A stretch of DNA of 64,000 nt from Celeribacter arenosi. GTDB lineage: Bacteria; Pseudomonadota; Alphaproteobacteria; Rhodobacterales; Rhodobacteraceae. The position numbers and the translations under genes were made by a program. This document shows positions 51,044 through 59,659 of the stretch, piece after piece (position 1 is the stretch's first letter; each line of letters opens with the position of its first letter). The notes beneath the pieces are model-generated. The model was given only the letters and a program-made list of their open reading frames with translations. It was not told the DNA's origin and did not search any database. Location of the stretch: assembly GCF_039539485.1 (NCBI RefSeq), contig NZ_BAABDF010000001.1, forward strand, positions 216,973-280,972, read 5' to 3'.

Positions 51044-52702
51044 TTAGTGCGCGTGACCTTTGTCCCAATCGCTTTGCTTGGGGAGCGTTTCAAAAGTGTG
51101 CTCCGGCGGCGGGGAGGGAAGTGTCCACTCCAGCGTATCGGCATATTCGTTCCAGTAGTTGTTCTCGGTGACGCGTTTGCCCGCGAAGATGGTGTAGAAC
51201 ACGATCCCGATGAACAGGAGGAACGATGCGAAGGAAAGCAAGGCACCCCAGCTGGAGATGTAGTTCCAGTACGCGAAGGCTTCCGGATAGTCGATGTAAC
51301 GACGCGGCATACCTTGGCGACCGAGGAAGTGCTGCGGGAAGAACGTGATGTTCACACCGATGAAGAACATCCAGAAGTGCAGCTTGCCGGCCCATTCAGG
51401 GTATTGGCGACCCGACATCTTGCCGATCCAGTAGTAGACACCGGCGAAGATGGTGAAGGCTGCCCCCATGGACATCGTGTAGTGGAAGTGCGCAACGACG
51501 TAGTAGGTGTCGTGATAGGCGCGGTCGACACCGGCCTGCGACAGAATGATGCCTGTCACGCCGCCGATGGTGAAGAGGATCAGGAAGCCGAATGCGAAGA
51601 GCATCGGTGTCTTGAACTCGACCGAACCGGACCACATGGTCGCGATCCACGAGAAGATTTTCACACCCGTTGGAACGGCGATAACCATGGTGGCGAGCAT
51701 GAAGTAGGTCTGCTGCGAAAGCGACATACCGACGGTGTACATGTGGTGTGCCCAGACGACGAACCCGAGGCCGCCAATCGCGATGAGCGCCCAAACCATC
51801 GGCAGGTAGCCAAAAACAGGCTTTCTGGAGAAGGTGGCGATCACGTGCGAGACGATCCCGAAGCCGGGGAGAACCACGATGTACACTTCCGGGTGGCCGA
51901 AGAACCACAGGATGTGCTGATACAGGATCGGATCACCGCCGCCGCCCGGCTGGAAGAAGGAGGTGCCGAAGTTACGGTCGGTGAGCAGCATGGTGATTGC
52001 GCCCGCCAGAACCGGCAGAGCCAGAAGGATCAACCATGCGGTCACAAAGATCGACCATGCAAACAGAGGCACTTTGAAGATCGTCATGCCCGGTGCGCGC
52101 ATGTTCAGGAATGTGGTGATCATGTTGATCGCGCCGAGGATCGAGGACGCACCAGAGACGTGCACCGCGAAAATCGCGAGATCCATCGAATATCCACCCT
52201 CTGAGGTCGATAGAGGCGGGTAGAGAACCCAGCCGACACCGGACCCGAGCTGACTGTTCCCCCCGGGCGAGAGCATGGAGGCCACACCCAGTGCCACACC
52301 GGTCACGAAGAGCCAGTAGGACAGGTTGTTCAGTCGCGGAAAGGCCATGTCCGGCGCGCCGATTTGCAGAGGCATGAAGTAGTTGCCAAAGCCGCCGAAC
52401 AGGGCGGGGATCACCACGAAGAACATCATCAAAACACCGTGGTAGGTGATCATAACGTTCCAGAGGTGGCCATTGGGCGTGCATGGATTGGCCAAAAGAC
52501 CTTCGAGGCACATGTATTGAACACCTGGTTCCATGAGCTCGAGGCGCATGAAGACGGTGAAACAAACAGAAATGAAGCCCACGGCGGCAGCCGTGAACAG
52601 ATAAAGGATACCGATATCCTTGTGGTTGGTCGACATGAACCAACGGGTAAAGAAGCCGCGGTTGTCTTCGTGCTCGTGGCCGTGAATGGCTGCGTCTGCC
52701 AT
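51044..52702 (-). CDS. ctaD: aa3-type cytochrome c oxidase subunit I
   Basis: This 552-residue catalytic subunit of the terminal oxidase reduces O2 and pumps protons in the inner membrane. Twelve TM helices are expected from length. The CuB/heme region is intact: GHPEVYIVVLPGFG (His and cross-linked Tyr), VWAHHMYTVG (two CuB His) and YYVVAHFHYTMSMG (heme ligands). GGGAGGACCGC before ATG 52702 decides the start; the frame is open 50 codons further. ctaC, ctaE and assembly genes are not adjacent, so the operon is split elsewhere. Confidence 0.97.
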   Translation of the reverse strand: MADAAIHGHEHEDNRGFFTRWFMSTNHKDIGILYLFTAAAVGFISVCFTVFMRLELMEPGVQYMCLEGLLANPCTPNGHLWNVMITYHGVLMMFFVVIPALFGGFGNYFMPLQIGAPDMAFPRLNNLSYWLFVTGVALGVASMLSPGGNSQLGSGVGWVLYPPLSTSEGGYSMDLAIFAVHVSGASSILGAINMITTFLNMRAPGMTIFKVPLFAWSIFVTAWLILLALPVLAGAITMLLTDRNFGTSFFQPGGGGDPILYQHILWFFGHPEVYIVVLPGFGIVSHVIATFSRKPVFGYLPMVWALIAIGGLGFVVWAHHMYTVGMSLSQQTYFMLATMVIAVPTGVKIFSWIATMWSGSVEFKTPMLFAFGFLILFTIGGVTGIILSQAGVDRAYHDTYYVVAHFHYTMSMGAAFTIFAGVYYWIGKMSGRQYPEWAGKLHFWMFFIGVNITFFPQHFLGRQGMPRRYIDYPEAFAYWNYISSWGALLSFASFLLFIGIVFYTIFAGKRVTENNYWNEYADTLEWTLPSPPPEHTFETLPKQSDWDKGHAH

Positions 52703-52989
52703 GCGGTCCTCCCGATTATCGTGCGTGGTCGTTGCGTTTCCCGTCGCCCCCTTTGATGGGGAGTCGTATGACGGAATTGGCATAGGTCTTAGAGTGTCGC
52801 GGGCAGTGAGGCAATGTGTCAACACGCCTCGGCGATAGAAAAATTGCCGCATGGGGTTGAATGGCGCGCGTGCCGGTATCTTTGGGTGTAGGCTGTGCGA
52901 CGGGTTCGACTATGGCGGTCAAAGAAAACGCGCCGCACTCCTAGGGGAGGCGGCGCGTGTCACGTCAATGCGGCCATGGGCCGTTTGGA
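52703..52989. other. ctaD upstream region
   Basis: These 287 bases separate ctaD from the cytochrome c gene on the same strand. They hold the terminator of the cytochrome gene (52924-52957) and presumably the ctaD promoter; I saw no obvious FnrL site (TTGAY-N4-RTCAA). A 68-codon open frame on the minus strand (52922-52716) overlaps the ctaD start region and has no protein-like features. Confidence 0.5.
52924..52957 (-). terminator. Rho-independent terminator after the cytochrome c gene
   Basis: On the minus strand, CGCGCCGC/GCGGCGCG plus an inner CTCC/GGAG pairing form a long stem with one bulged base, followed by TTTTCTTT. It lies 33 nt past the cytochrome stop. Confidence 0.85.
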
Positions 52990-53391
52990 TTACTCGGCGC
53001 TGAGCGACGCGAGATAGGCAGCAACGTCTTCGCCACCCTTCATTTTAAAGGTCATTTTGGATTTTGCAGCGGATCCCAGTTGCTCAGACAGGAATTTCTT
53101 CGGATCAGCCATATAGGTGGCCAGGAGTTCTTCGTCCCAGATCAGCCCGGCTTCACCTGCAGCGACGAGATCGGCGCCGTATTTAAACCCCTCGACAGTG
53201 CCCGCCTGACGACCGATGACGCCAAAAAGGTTGGGGCCGGTTTTGCCGCCTTTGATGATCACGTCATCGCCATTTGCGAGCGTGTGGCATGATTTGCATT
53301 TCCTGAAATCGCCTTCGCCAGCGCCGGCATCACCGGCAAAGGCGCCGGTCGCAGCGATTAGGGCGGCAGCGGAAAGTGCGAAAAGCTTCAT
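52990..53391 (-). CDS. class I cytochrome c (c550/c2-like), periplasmic
   Basis: This 133-residue electron carrier has a signal peptide (1-19) and a single c-type heme site CKSCH (Cys32, Cys35, His36). The axial Met is probably Met113 in KMTFK. The sequence (GPNLFGVIGRQAGTVEGFKYG) resembles Paracoccus cytochrome c550 and Rhodobacter cytochrome c2. It likely carries electrons from the bc1 complex to the aa3 oxidase encoded next door. It has its own terminator, so it is transcribed separately from ctaD. Confidence 0.92.
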   Translation of the reverse strand: MKLFALSAAALIAATGAFAGDAGAGEGDFRKCKSCHTLANGDDVIIKGGKTGPNLFGVIGRQAGTVEGFKYGADLVAAGEAGLIWDEELLATYMADPKKFLSEQLGSAAKSKMTFKMKGGEDVAAYLASLSAE

Positions 53392-53498
53392 TTTGGTGTC
53401 TCCCAGAGTGACTTTATCGATTTGCGCAGAACATAGCGGATTTTTGTGGCGGAAACAGGTGTGGATTGTCGCAGGGGGTTAACGGCGGCTCTGGCCCC

Positions 53499-54152
53499 CT
53501 AAGCATCCCCGAACACCTCACCGAAACCCCGTTTCAGGGCGACGTCGACATCGGCCATGGAAACCGGCAGTCCCAGATCGACGAGCGAAGTGACCCCGTG
53601 TTCGCGAATGCCGCAGGGCACGATGCCATCAAAGTGGCCCAGATCGGGGTCAACGTTGATGGACAGGCCATGGAAGGAAATCCATTTGCGGATCCGCAGG
53701 CCGATCGCTGCGATTTTGTCTTCGGGTGGGGTGCCAAGCGCGGTCACGGGTTTGTCGTCACGCACCACCCAGACACCGACGCGCCCGTCACGGATTTCAC
53801 CGGTGACGTTGAATTCCGCAAGGGCCGCGATCACCCATGCCTCCATATCGGCCACGAATTTGCGCACATCATGTCCGCGATTGCCCACATTGAGCATCGC
53901 ATAGGCCACCCGTTGACCAGGGCCATGGTAGGTATATTGGCCACCGCGTTTGCTTTGGTAGACGGGAAAGCGGTCCGGATCGACGAGGTCCTCGATATTG
54001 GCCGAGGTGCCAGCGGTGTAGAGCGGGGGGTGTTCGACGAGCCAGATCATCTCATCGGCTTCGCCTTTCGAAATGGCCTCCACGCGCGCCTCCATAAAGG
54101 CCACGGCGTCGTCGTAATCAGTGAGCCCTTCGGCCACACGCCATTCTACCAT
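53499..54152 (-). CDS. lipB: octanoyl-[acyl-carrier-protein]:protein octanoyltransferase LipB
   Basis: This 217-residue cytoplasmic enzyme transfers octanoate from ACP to lipoate-dependent proteins. Conserved segments are LVEHPPLYTAGTSAN, RGGQYTYHGPGQRVAY and the catalytic pair: Lys146 (EDKIAAIGLRIRKW) and Cys180 (GIVPCGIREHGVTSL). I use ATG 54152, which gives the family N-terminus MVEWRVAEGL; the frame is open to 54374 with no homologous sequence. The upstream side holds a short tandem repeat and then tRNA-Leu. Confidence 0.95.
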   Translation of the reverse strand: MVEWRVAEGLTDYDDAVAFMEARVEAISKGEADEMIWLVEHPPLYTAGTSANIEDLVDPDRFPVYQSKRGGQYTYHGPGQRVAYAMLNVGNRGHDVRKFVADMEAWVIAALAEFNVTGEIRDGRVGVWVVRDDKPVTALGTPPEDKIAAIGLRIRKWISFHGLSINVDPDLGHFDGIVPCGIREHGVTSLVDLGLPVSMADVDVALKRGFGEVFGDA

Positions 54153-54217
54153 TCTGCTCCATCGGGGAAATCGCCCCGCCTCTCGTAAGTTGGCGCGTGT
54201 GAGACCTCGCGCGCTCT

Positions 54218-54244
54218 GCGTGCCTTGCGTGCCTTGCGTGTTTC
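54218..54244. repeat. short 9-bp tandem repeat
   Basis: GCGTGCCTT occurs twice in tandem (54218-54235), followed by the degenerate unit GCGTGTTTC. It lies upstream of lipB. Its significance is unclear. Confidence 0.5.
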
Positions 54245-54444
54245 GCGCAGCGCATCCGACATGGCACGAGAGGAGGCTGGTTGTCCAGAATGGGCAGCTT
54301 TCTGTGATGGCCTGTCGGGGGCGAATTGTCGCCTTGCCCGCGTCCAAAAACCTGGCCTTGGGCGGGTTTACCAAAAACCTGTAAAAACCCTCTTGCAGGC
54401 TCCTTCGTCTTCCCTTAGAGAACCGCCTACCCGAGCCAAGGCAT

Positions 54445-54531
54445 GCGGTCGTGGCGGAATTGGTAGACGCGCAGCGTTGAGGTCGCTGTGGGGTAACTCC
54501 CGTGGAAGTTCGAGTCTTCTCGACCGCACCA
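54445..54531 (+). tRNA. tRNA-Leu (anticodon GAG)
   Basis: This is an 87-nt tRNA including an encoded CCA. The acceptor arms GCGGTCG and CGACCGC pair perfectly. The anticodon stem CAGCG/CGCTG flanks the loop TTGAGGT with anticodon GAG at 54479-54481. A long class II variable arm (around GGGGTAACTCCC) and the T-loop TTCGAGT follow. It reads CUC/CUU leucine codons. A strong terminator lies 15 nt downstream. Confidence 0.96.
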
Positions 54532-54546
54532 TGGCTCGGTTAAAGA

Positions 54547-54577
54547 AACGCCCCGCCTGTTTGTCAGGCGGGGCGTT
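54547..54577 (+). terminator. terminator after tRNA-Leu
   Basis: A 13-bp perfect stem, AACGCCCCGCCTG/CAGGCGGGGCGTT, has a 5-nt loop and is followed by CTGCATTT. Confidence 0.8.
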
Positions 54578-54840
54578 CTGCATTTAAGATCCCCAAGACA
54601 CCTCTTTTGCGCATGATTTGGTCGTGCGCGTCATGTGATCAATTTGCCCCGTGGGCATCATGTGTTTGAAATCGCGCACCCTTTCGACGGCTCCGTCGGC
54701 TGAAGTTTTGAGTCAAATTCGCATCGTAAGCATTTAAAAAATAACAAAAATTTTTTGCACTTTGATTGCTGGCTTCACGTTGTTTTGGTGAATTTTCCCT
54801 AGTTTTCACTCACTCGAAAGATTTGCGTGGGGCAAGGGAC
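54578..54840 (+). promoter_or_regulatory. AT-rich upstream region of the RTX-Hint gene
   Basis: This 263-nt interval contains no gene. The stretch around 54720-54760 (TTTAAAAAATAACAAAAATT) is markedly more AT-rich than neighbouring DNA and probably carries the promoter of the RTX gene. Low local GC also fits a binding region for a silencing protein or a recently acquired locus. No specific operator was identified. Confidence 0.4.
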
Positions 54841-57048
54841 ATGGCGACTATCAATCTCAGAGGCTATCTGGCGACCTCCTTTTGGACGACATCCGGATCC
54901 CCGACCGTGGTGGCGGGCGATGCAGTGCGCCTTGATCCCACCTATGACAATGACACCGACTATTTCGATCTCAGTATTGATGATGACGACACGGTGTTCG
55001 ATTCCGATCATTCCAACCCCGAAGTCGGATCTGACAGCACCCAGACCGGAACGGCTCATGACTCGGCGGGCTGCCTGATTGCCTCGGGTAATATCTACAT
55101 CGAGGAAATGATTGTCCTCACCGATGGGGCGGGCAATACGGTCAGACTCTATGTGATCGAAGTCGACGGTGTGTTGCTCGGTGTCGTTTCGGATCCGGAA
55201 GTCGTCCCCGGCACAACGTATGAAGTGGTGTCCGTTGGCGATCCCGAAGCGACCGGAGAGTCGCCCGACTATTCCACTTTTTCGGATCCGACCTTCGATG
55301 TCGATGACGGCAATGTTTATACCGGCGGCGCGAATGCGGACGTGTTTGACACGGGCGCGGGTGATGACACCGTCAATAGTGGCGCGGGCGCGGACACCAT
55401 CCACGCAGGCGACGGTCATGACACGATCATCTACGGCACGGGCGGTGCGACGCAGGCCGAGGGCGACACCGTTTATGGTGGCGACGGCGTCGATTACATC
55501 GATGACATTGTTGGATCTGCATACACATATGATGACACTCTCTACGGCGAAGGCGGCGATGACATCATCTATGCCGGCGGCGGGGAGGATTATGTCGACG
55601 GTGGCACGGGCGACGACCGGATGTACGGCGAAGACGGTGACGACGAAATCTACGGTCGCGCTGGCGCAGACACTATTCAAGGTGACGCGGGCACCGACCA
55701 GATTTATGCCGGCGACGACAACGACTGGGCCGATGGCGGGTCTGGCAATGACCAGGTTTACGGTGAAGGCGGCGATGATACGCTTCTCGGCGGCACAGGT
55801 GACGACAACCTGCACGGCGGCGAAGGCGACGACACGTTTATCATCTACGAAACCGATGACACGACGAATGTCTTTGGTGACGCGGGAAATGACACAGTCG
55901 ATTTTCGCGAGTTCACCCCGGGCAGTGGCGTCACCCTCACGGCTACCGGGACGGAGGCGTATACCTACGCCTATGGCAACTCCGGGGCCATCGGCACCAT
56001 CAATACCGTCGAAATTTTTTCCGGCACCGAAAGTACCGACTGGTTTGATGTCTCGAGCCAAACCAAAACGGCCTCATATGACCTCGCTGGCGGTGATGAT
56101 ACGTTCATCGGTTCCGATGCGGGTGAGGACATCAGCGGTGGGACGGGCAATGATACGATCACCACGGGTGGCGGTAACGACACGATTTACTTCAGCGATG
56201 GCGATGGTCACGACACCATCACCGACTTCGATATGGGGGACACGGATGCCGACGGGTTCACCAACGACCAGCTCGACGTCAGTAACCTTCGCGACGCACA
56301 AGGCAACCTTGTGTCCGGCGCCGATGTCGTGGTGTCCGACGACGGGGCCGGCAACGCGGTTCTGACATTCCCCAATGGCGAGAGCATAACGCTCATCGGG
56401 GTTGCCCCGACGCAGGTCGACCACGCTTCGGAGCTTTATGCGATGGGTGTTCCCTGTTTCGCATCAGGAACGCGGATCGAAACACCATCCGGCGCGCGGC
56501 TTGTTCAGGATTTGCGCCCCGGTGACAGGGTGGTGGTGGCGGACGGTCACAGCATGGAGATCCTGTGGCATGGTCAACGGCACGTGACGGCAGGGCAATT
56601 GGCGGCGCGTCCGGAATTGGCGCCGGTTTTAATCCGCGATGGCGCAATCGGAAATCGCGGTGACCTCGTCCTCTCGGCCCAACATGCGCTTTATGTTGAC
56701 GACGATGCCACGGGCGCGGGCCGGTTTCTGCGTGCAGTCCATCTCGCGCGTCATGGCAGTGGCGCGGTGCGGATTGCGCGGGGCAAACGGGGCGTGACCT
56801 ATCACCATCTTCTCCTGCCGCGTCATGCCGTCGTCTTTGCCAATGGCGTGCCCAGCGAAAGCCTCTATCCGGGGCGATTTGCGCTCAACGGTTTTGATGA
56901 CGCGGCGCGGGCCGAACTTTTCAGCCTGTTCCCTGCGCTAGACGCCATTCTTTCGGGCGGGAACGTGTCGCAGATCTACGGGCGTTCTGCCGTTCCATAC
57001 CTTCGTGCCGACGCCGCGCGCCGCGTTGCGCGCGAATTATGTGTTTGA
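54841..57048 (+). CDS. RTX-repeat protein with C-terminal Hint domain
   Basis: This secreted, very acidic protein has 735 residues. It has no classical signal peptide. Glycine/aspartate-rich RTX nonapeptides (GGxGxDxxx type, e.g. GGTGDDRMY, GEGGDDTLL, GGTGDDNLH) occupy about 170-335 and 410-460 and should bind calcium outside the cell. A Hint (hedgehog/intein-like) domain starts at Cys539 (PCFASGTRIETPSGARLVQDLRPGD) and runs to about residue 680, and could autoprocess. Type I secretion is the expected route, but no HlyB/D/TolC genes are nearby. GGCAAGGGAC precedes ATG 54841; the frame extends upstream to 54766. Confidence 0.9.
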   Translation: MATINLRGYLATSFWTTSGSPTVVAGDAVRLDPTYDNDTDYFDLSIDDDDTVFDSDHSNPEVGSDSTQTGTAHDSAGCLIASGNIYIEEMIVLTDGAGNTVRLYVIEVDGVLLGVVSDPEVVPGTTYEVVSVGDPEATGESPDYSTFSDPTFDVDDGNVYTGGANADVFDTGAGDDTVNSGAGADTIHAGDGHDTIIYGTGGATQAEGDTVYGGDGVDYIDDIVGSAYTYDDTLYGEGGDDIIYAGGGEDYVDGGTGDDRMYGEDGDDEIYGRAGADTIQGDAGTDQIYAGDDNDWADGGSGNDQVYGEGGDDTLLGGTGDDNLHGGEGDDTFIIYETDDTTNVFGDAGNDTVDFREFTPGSGVTLTATGTEAYTYAYGNSGAIGTINTVEIFSGTESTDWFDVSSQTKTASYDLAGGDDTFIGSDAGEDISGGTGNDTITTGGGNDTIYFSDGDGHDTITDFDMGDTDADGFTNDQLDVSNLRDAQGNLVSGADVVVSDDGAGNAVLTFPNGESITLIGVAPTQVDHASELYAMGVPCFASGTRIETPSGARLVQDLRPGDRVVVADGHSMEILWHGQRHVTAGQLAARPELAPVLIRDGAIGNRGDLVLSAQHALYVDDDATGAGRFLRAVHLARHGSGAVRIARGKRGVTYHHLLLPRHAVVFANGVPSESLYPGRFALNGFDDAARAELFSLFPALDAILSGGNVSQIYGRSAVPYLRADAARRVARELCV

Positions 57049-57072
57049 GCTGACCAGACCGGCACCACGCGC

Positions 57073-58011
57073 CTAAGGCAGAATGGCCAACCAACACCAT
57101 GTGGTGACAATCGACGCCGCGGTCCCGATCAATACGGAAGAAGCCGCGACGCGTTTTGCCGTGCCATACATATTGGCGAAGAGATAGGCATTCACACCCG
57201 GTGCCATCGACGCGGTCAGCGTTGCCGAGCGCAGCGGCCCCGTTTCAAGATTGAAAGCGAAGTGACCGAGCCCATAGGCGACAATCGGATGCACGATCAG
57301 CGAGGCCGCGACCGCCCAACCGATCAACCGCATGTCGCCTTCGGGTTTGTAGCGCAACAAAACGCCGCCCAAACCAAAGAGCGCGGCGGGAATTGCCGCA
57401 CTGTTCATCATGAACACCGCATCCCAGACCGGGTCAGGGAGTTGGATCCCTGTGATGTTCACGGTCCAGCCCAAAACGATGCCGAGGATCAGGGGATTGC
57501 GGAACACCGAACGCCCGATCTGGCGAAACAGGCCGAGCGGGGATAGGCCCATGCCTTTGGCCTTTGCCGTCTCCATTGCCGTAATGCCGAGACCATAGAG
57601 CAGGGGCGCGTGGATCGAGATGATCGCGTAGTTCCACGCAAGCGCGGGCGTGCCATAGGCGCGTTCGGTGATAGGGATGCCGAGAAGGAGCGAATTCGAA
57701 AACAACCCGATAAACCCTACAGCAATCGCATCTGTCAGCGAGCGTTTGAAAACATAGCGCGCGCCGATAAAGCCGAAGGCCCCGCCTGCCAGTGCGCCTG
57801 CATAAAAGCTTAACAACAGGGGCGCGCGAAAGGCGTCTCCCAGATCGAGACGTGCGATCCCTGCAAACAGGAGCGTTGGCACAGCAACGTTTTGCGCAAA
57901 CTTCATCACTGCATCGATTAGCGTGTCATCGACCCATCCGCGCCACGTAAGGAGGTAGCCAAAGCCGATAACCAGAAAGACGGGTGCAATGACGTCGAAC
58001 AGAAGTTGCAC
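57073..58011 (-). CDS. AEC-family transporter (auxin-efflux-carrier type)
   Basis: This 312-residue polytopic membrane protein has about 10 hydrophobic helices. The N-terminal LLFDVIAPVFLVIGFGYLL, the NVAVPTLLFAGIA motif and the second half (AVFMMNSAAIPAALFGLGGVL) show the repeated five-helix organisation of the AEC family. The substrate is probably a small carboxylate such as malate, but this is not decided by sequence. It lies 4 nt downstream of the MBL-fold gene and is probably the last gene of the SPOR-dac-tmk operon. Confidence 0.9.
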   Translation of the reverse strand: MQLLFDVIAPVFLVIGFGYLLTWRGWVDDTLIDAVMKFAQNVAVPTLLFAGIARLDLGDAFRAPLLLSFYAGALAGGAFGFIGARYVFKRSLTDAIAVGFIGLFSNSLLLGIPITERAYGTPALAWNYAIISIHAPLLYGLGITAMETAKAKGMGLSPLGLFRQIGRSVFRNPLILGIVLGWTVNITGIQLPDPVWDAVFMMNSAAIPAALFGLGGVLLRYKPEGDMRLIGWAVAASLIVHPIVAYGLGHFAFNLETGPLRSATLTASMAPGVNAYLFANMYGTAKRVAASSVLIGTAASIVTTWCWLAILP

Positions 58012-58015
58012 GGTC

Positions 58016-58813
58016 CTATGCCCCCGCGACGTCGATCACCATGCCGTCGAAGGCCGGGGTGACGTGGTGCGGGGTTTCACTCTCGACGCGCGCGTAGTCG
58101 AGGTCGATGTGCATGTTGGTGAGAACCGCGCGTTCGGGTTTTGCACGTGCGATCCATTCTAGGGTCAATTCGAGATGCGCGTGGCTCGGATGGGGCGCGT
58201 AGCGCAGCGCATCGATGATGAAGCAATCCAGATTATCGAGCAGGGGCCAGCTTTCCTCGGGGATTAAATCCACATCGGGGATATAGGCCAGATCGCCGAC
58301 ACGGAAACCCAGTGCATGGATACGCCCGTGACGCACAGGAATAGGCGTCAGAGTGATCTCGCCACCGGGTCCGTTCACGCGCATAGGGCCATCGATGGCC
58401 TGAAGGTCGAGAATGGGTGGGTATTCGGAATCCGCAGGTTGAACAAAGGCATAGCCAAAGCGGGAGACGAGCGCATCTTCGGTCGCGGCGTCGGCGTAGA
58501 CTTTGATCCGTTCGCGCATCAGAAAGACGATTTGGCGGATGTCATCTATACCGTGGACATGGTCGGCATGGGCGTGGGTGTAAAACACCGCGTCCAGTCG
58601 TGTGACCCCCGCATCAATCAGCTGTGCGCGCAGATCCGGTGAGGTGTCCACGAGAACCGTGGTCGTGCCTTCGGGGCCGGTTTTTTCGATCAGGACAGAA
58701 CAGCGGCGGCGGGCGTTCTTCGGGTTGTCGGGATCGCAATTCCCCCAAAGCCCCCCGATACGCGGCACGCCGCCCGAAGAGCCACAGCCCAATATGGTGA
58801 GGCGCGTGCTCAC
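58016..58813 (-). CDS. MBL-fold metallo-hydrolase (PhnP-like)
   Basis: This 265-residue metallo-beta-lactamase-fold protein begins LTILGCGSSGGVPR and contains the metal signature THAHADHVHG. A Cys-containing insertion (NCDPDNPKNARRRCS) follows the N-terminal loop, and VRHGRIHALGF and LTNMHIDLDY supply further metal ligands. It is related to PhnP-type phosphodiesterases. The substrate is unknown. Its ATG overlaps the tatD stop by 4 nt, indicating coupling. Confidence 0.9.
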   Translation of the reverse strand: MSTRLTILGCGSSGGVPRIGGLWGNCDPDNPKNARRRCSVLIEKTGPEGTTTVLVDTSPDLRAQLIDAGVTRLDAVFYTHAHADHVHGIDDIRQIVFLMRERIKVYADAATEDALVSRFGYAFVQPADSEYPPILDLQAIDGPMRVNGPGGEITLTPIPVRHGRIHALGFRVGDLAYIPDVDLIPEESWPLLDNLDCFIIDALRYAPHPSHAHLELTLEWIARAKPERAVLTNMHIDLDYARVESETPHHVTPAFDGMVIDVAGA

Positions 58814-59601
58814 GGCTTTGCTTTCGTAAACAGCCGGTCGAAATTCGCCTCGGTCAGGGCGGCAAATTCGGCAAAATCCATGTCGAATGTCTCGGCGGCC
58901 TTTTCAGCCGTCTTCGCGACATAGGAGGGTTCGTTACGTTTGCCGCGATAGGGCGGGGGCGAAAGATAGGGACTGTCGGTTTCCACCAATAGACGGTCAC
59001 GCGGTGCGTCGCGGAAAATGTCGCGCAACTCGCCCGATTTCGGAAAAGCCGTGATGCCGGACATCGACAAATAGAACCCGAGGTCCAATGCGGCCTGTGC
59101 AAGGGCGCGCGAGGATGAAAAGCAATGCATGACGCAGCTATAGGCACCGGCACGGTGTTCTTCGCTAAGAATGCGCGCCATATCGTCGTCGGCGTCGCGG
59201 GCATGGATGATGAGGGGCAGGGCGGTTTGGCGCGCGGCTTCGATGTGGATGCGCAGGCTGTCCTGCTGCACGGCCTTGCTTTCGGCGGTGTAATGGTAAT
59301 CGAGACCGGTTTCACCGATGCCGACGAATTTGGGATGCTCTGCGAGGGCGACCAATTCTTCCACGCTTGCCAGCGGTTCGTCGGCGGCGGACATCGGGTG
59401 CGTGCCTGCGGCCCAGAAAACGCCTTTGTGGGCGTCTGCGATGGCGCGGACCTGTCCGGCGAGGCGCAGGCGCGTGCAAATGGTGACCATCCGGTGCACG
59501 CCGGTTTCACGTGCGCGCGAAATGATATCTGCCCGTTCATTGTCAAAATCAGGGAAATCCAGATGACAATGGCTATCGGTCAGGCGGGGAGTCGTGGACA
59601 T
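58810..59601 (-). CDS. tatD: TatD-family metal-dependent hydrolase
   Basis: This 263-residue TIM-barrel hydrolase has the HxH motif in TDSHCHLDF, the family segments GIGETGLDYHY and IHARDADDDMARIL, a His in CVMHCFS, and the C-terminal VETDSPYLSPPPYRGKRNEP with the metal-binding Asp. TatD enzymes are 3'-5' DNA exonucleases or D-aminoacyl-tRNA-type hydrolases; the exact role is uncertain. It is coupled to the MBL gene and starts 58 nt after holB. metG, often found between holB and tatD in alphaproteobacteria, is absent here. Confidence 0.93.
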   Translation of the reverse strand: MSTTPRLTDSHCHLDFPDFDNERADIISRARETGVHRMVTICTRLRLAGQVRAIADAHKGVFWAAGTHPMSAADEPLASVEELVALAEHPKFVGIGETGLDYHYTAESKAVQQDSLRIHIEAARQTALPLIIHARDADDDMARILSEEHRAGAYSCVMHCFSSSRALAQAALDLGFYLSMSGITAFPKSGELRDIFRDAPRDRLLVETDSPYLSPPPYRGKRNEPSYVAKTAEKAAETFDMDFAEFAALTEANFDRLFTKAKP

Positions 59602-59659
59602 TCAGACTGCTCGGCGGTTTGGATTGGGCACTCGCGTAGGCCAGAGCAGGATGGCGGGC

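Noticed and set aside
50873..52204. 443-codon plus-strand frame opposite ctaD
   Set aside because: Antisense to the cytochrome oxidase gene, dominated by Asp/His/Glu/Arg from mirrored membrane codons.
52716..52922. 68-codon minus-strand frame between ctaD and the cytochrome c gene
   Set aside because: Overlaps the ctaD ribosome-binding region and lacks protein-like pattern.
54799..56061. 420-codon minus-strand frame opposite the RTX gene
   Set aside because: It reflects the repetitive RTX codons on the other strand; Val/Ile/Ala repeats mirror the Asp/Gly repeats.
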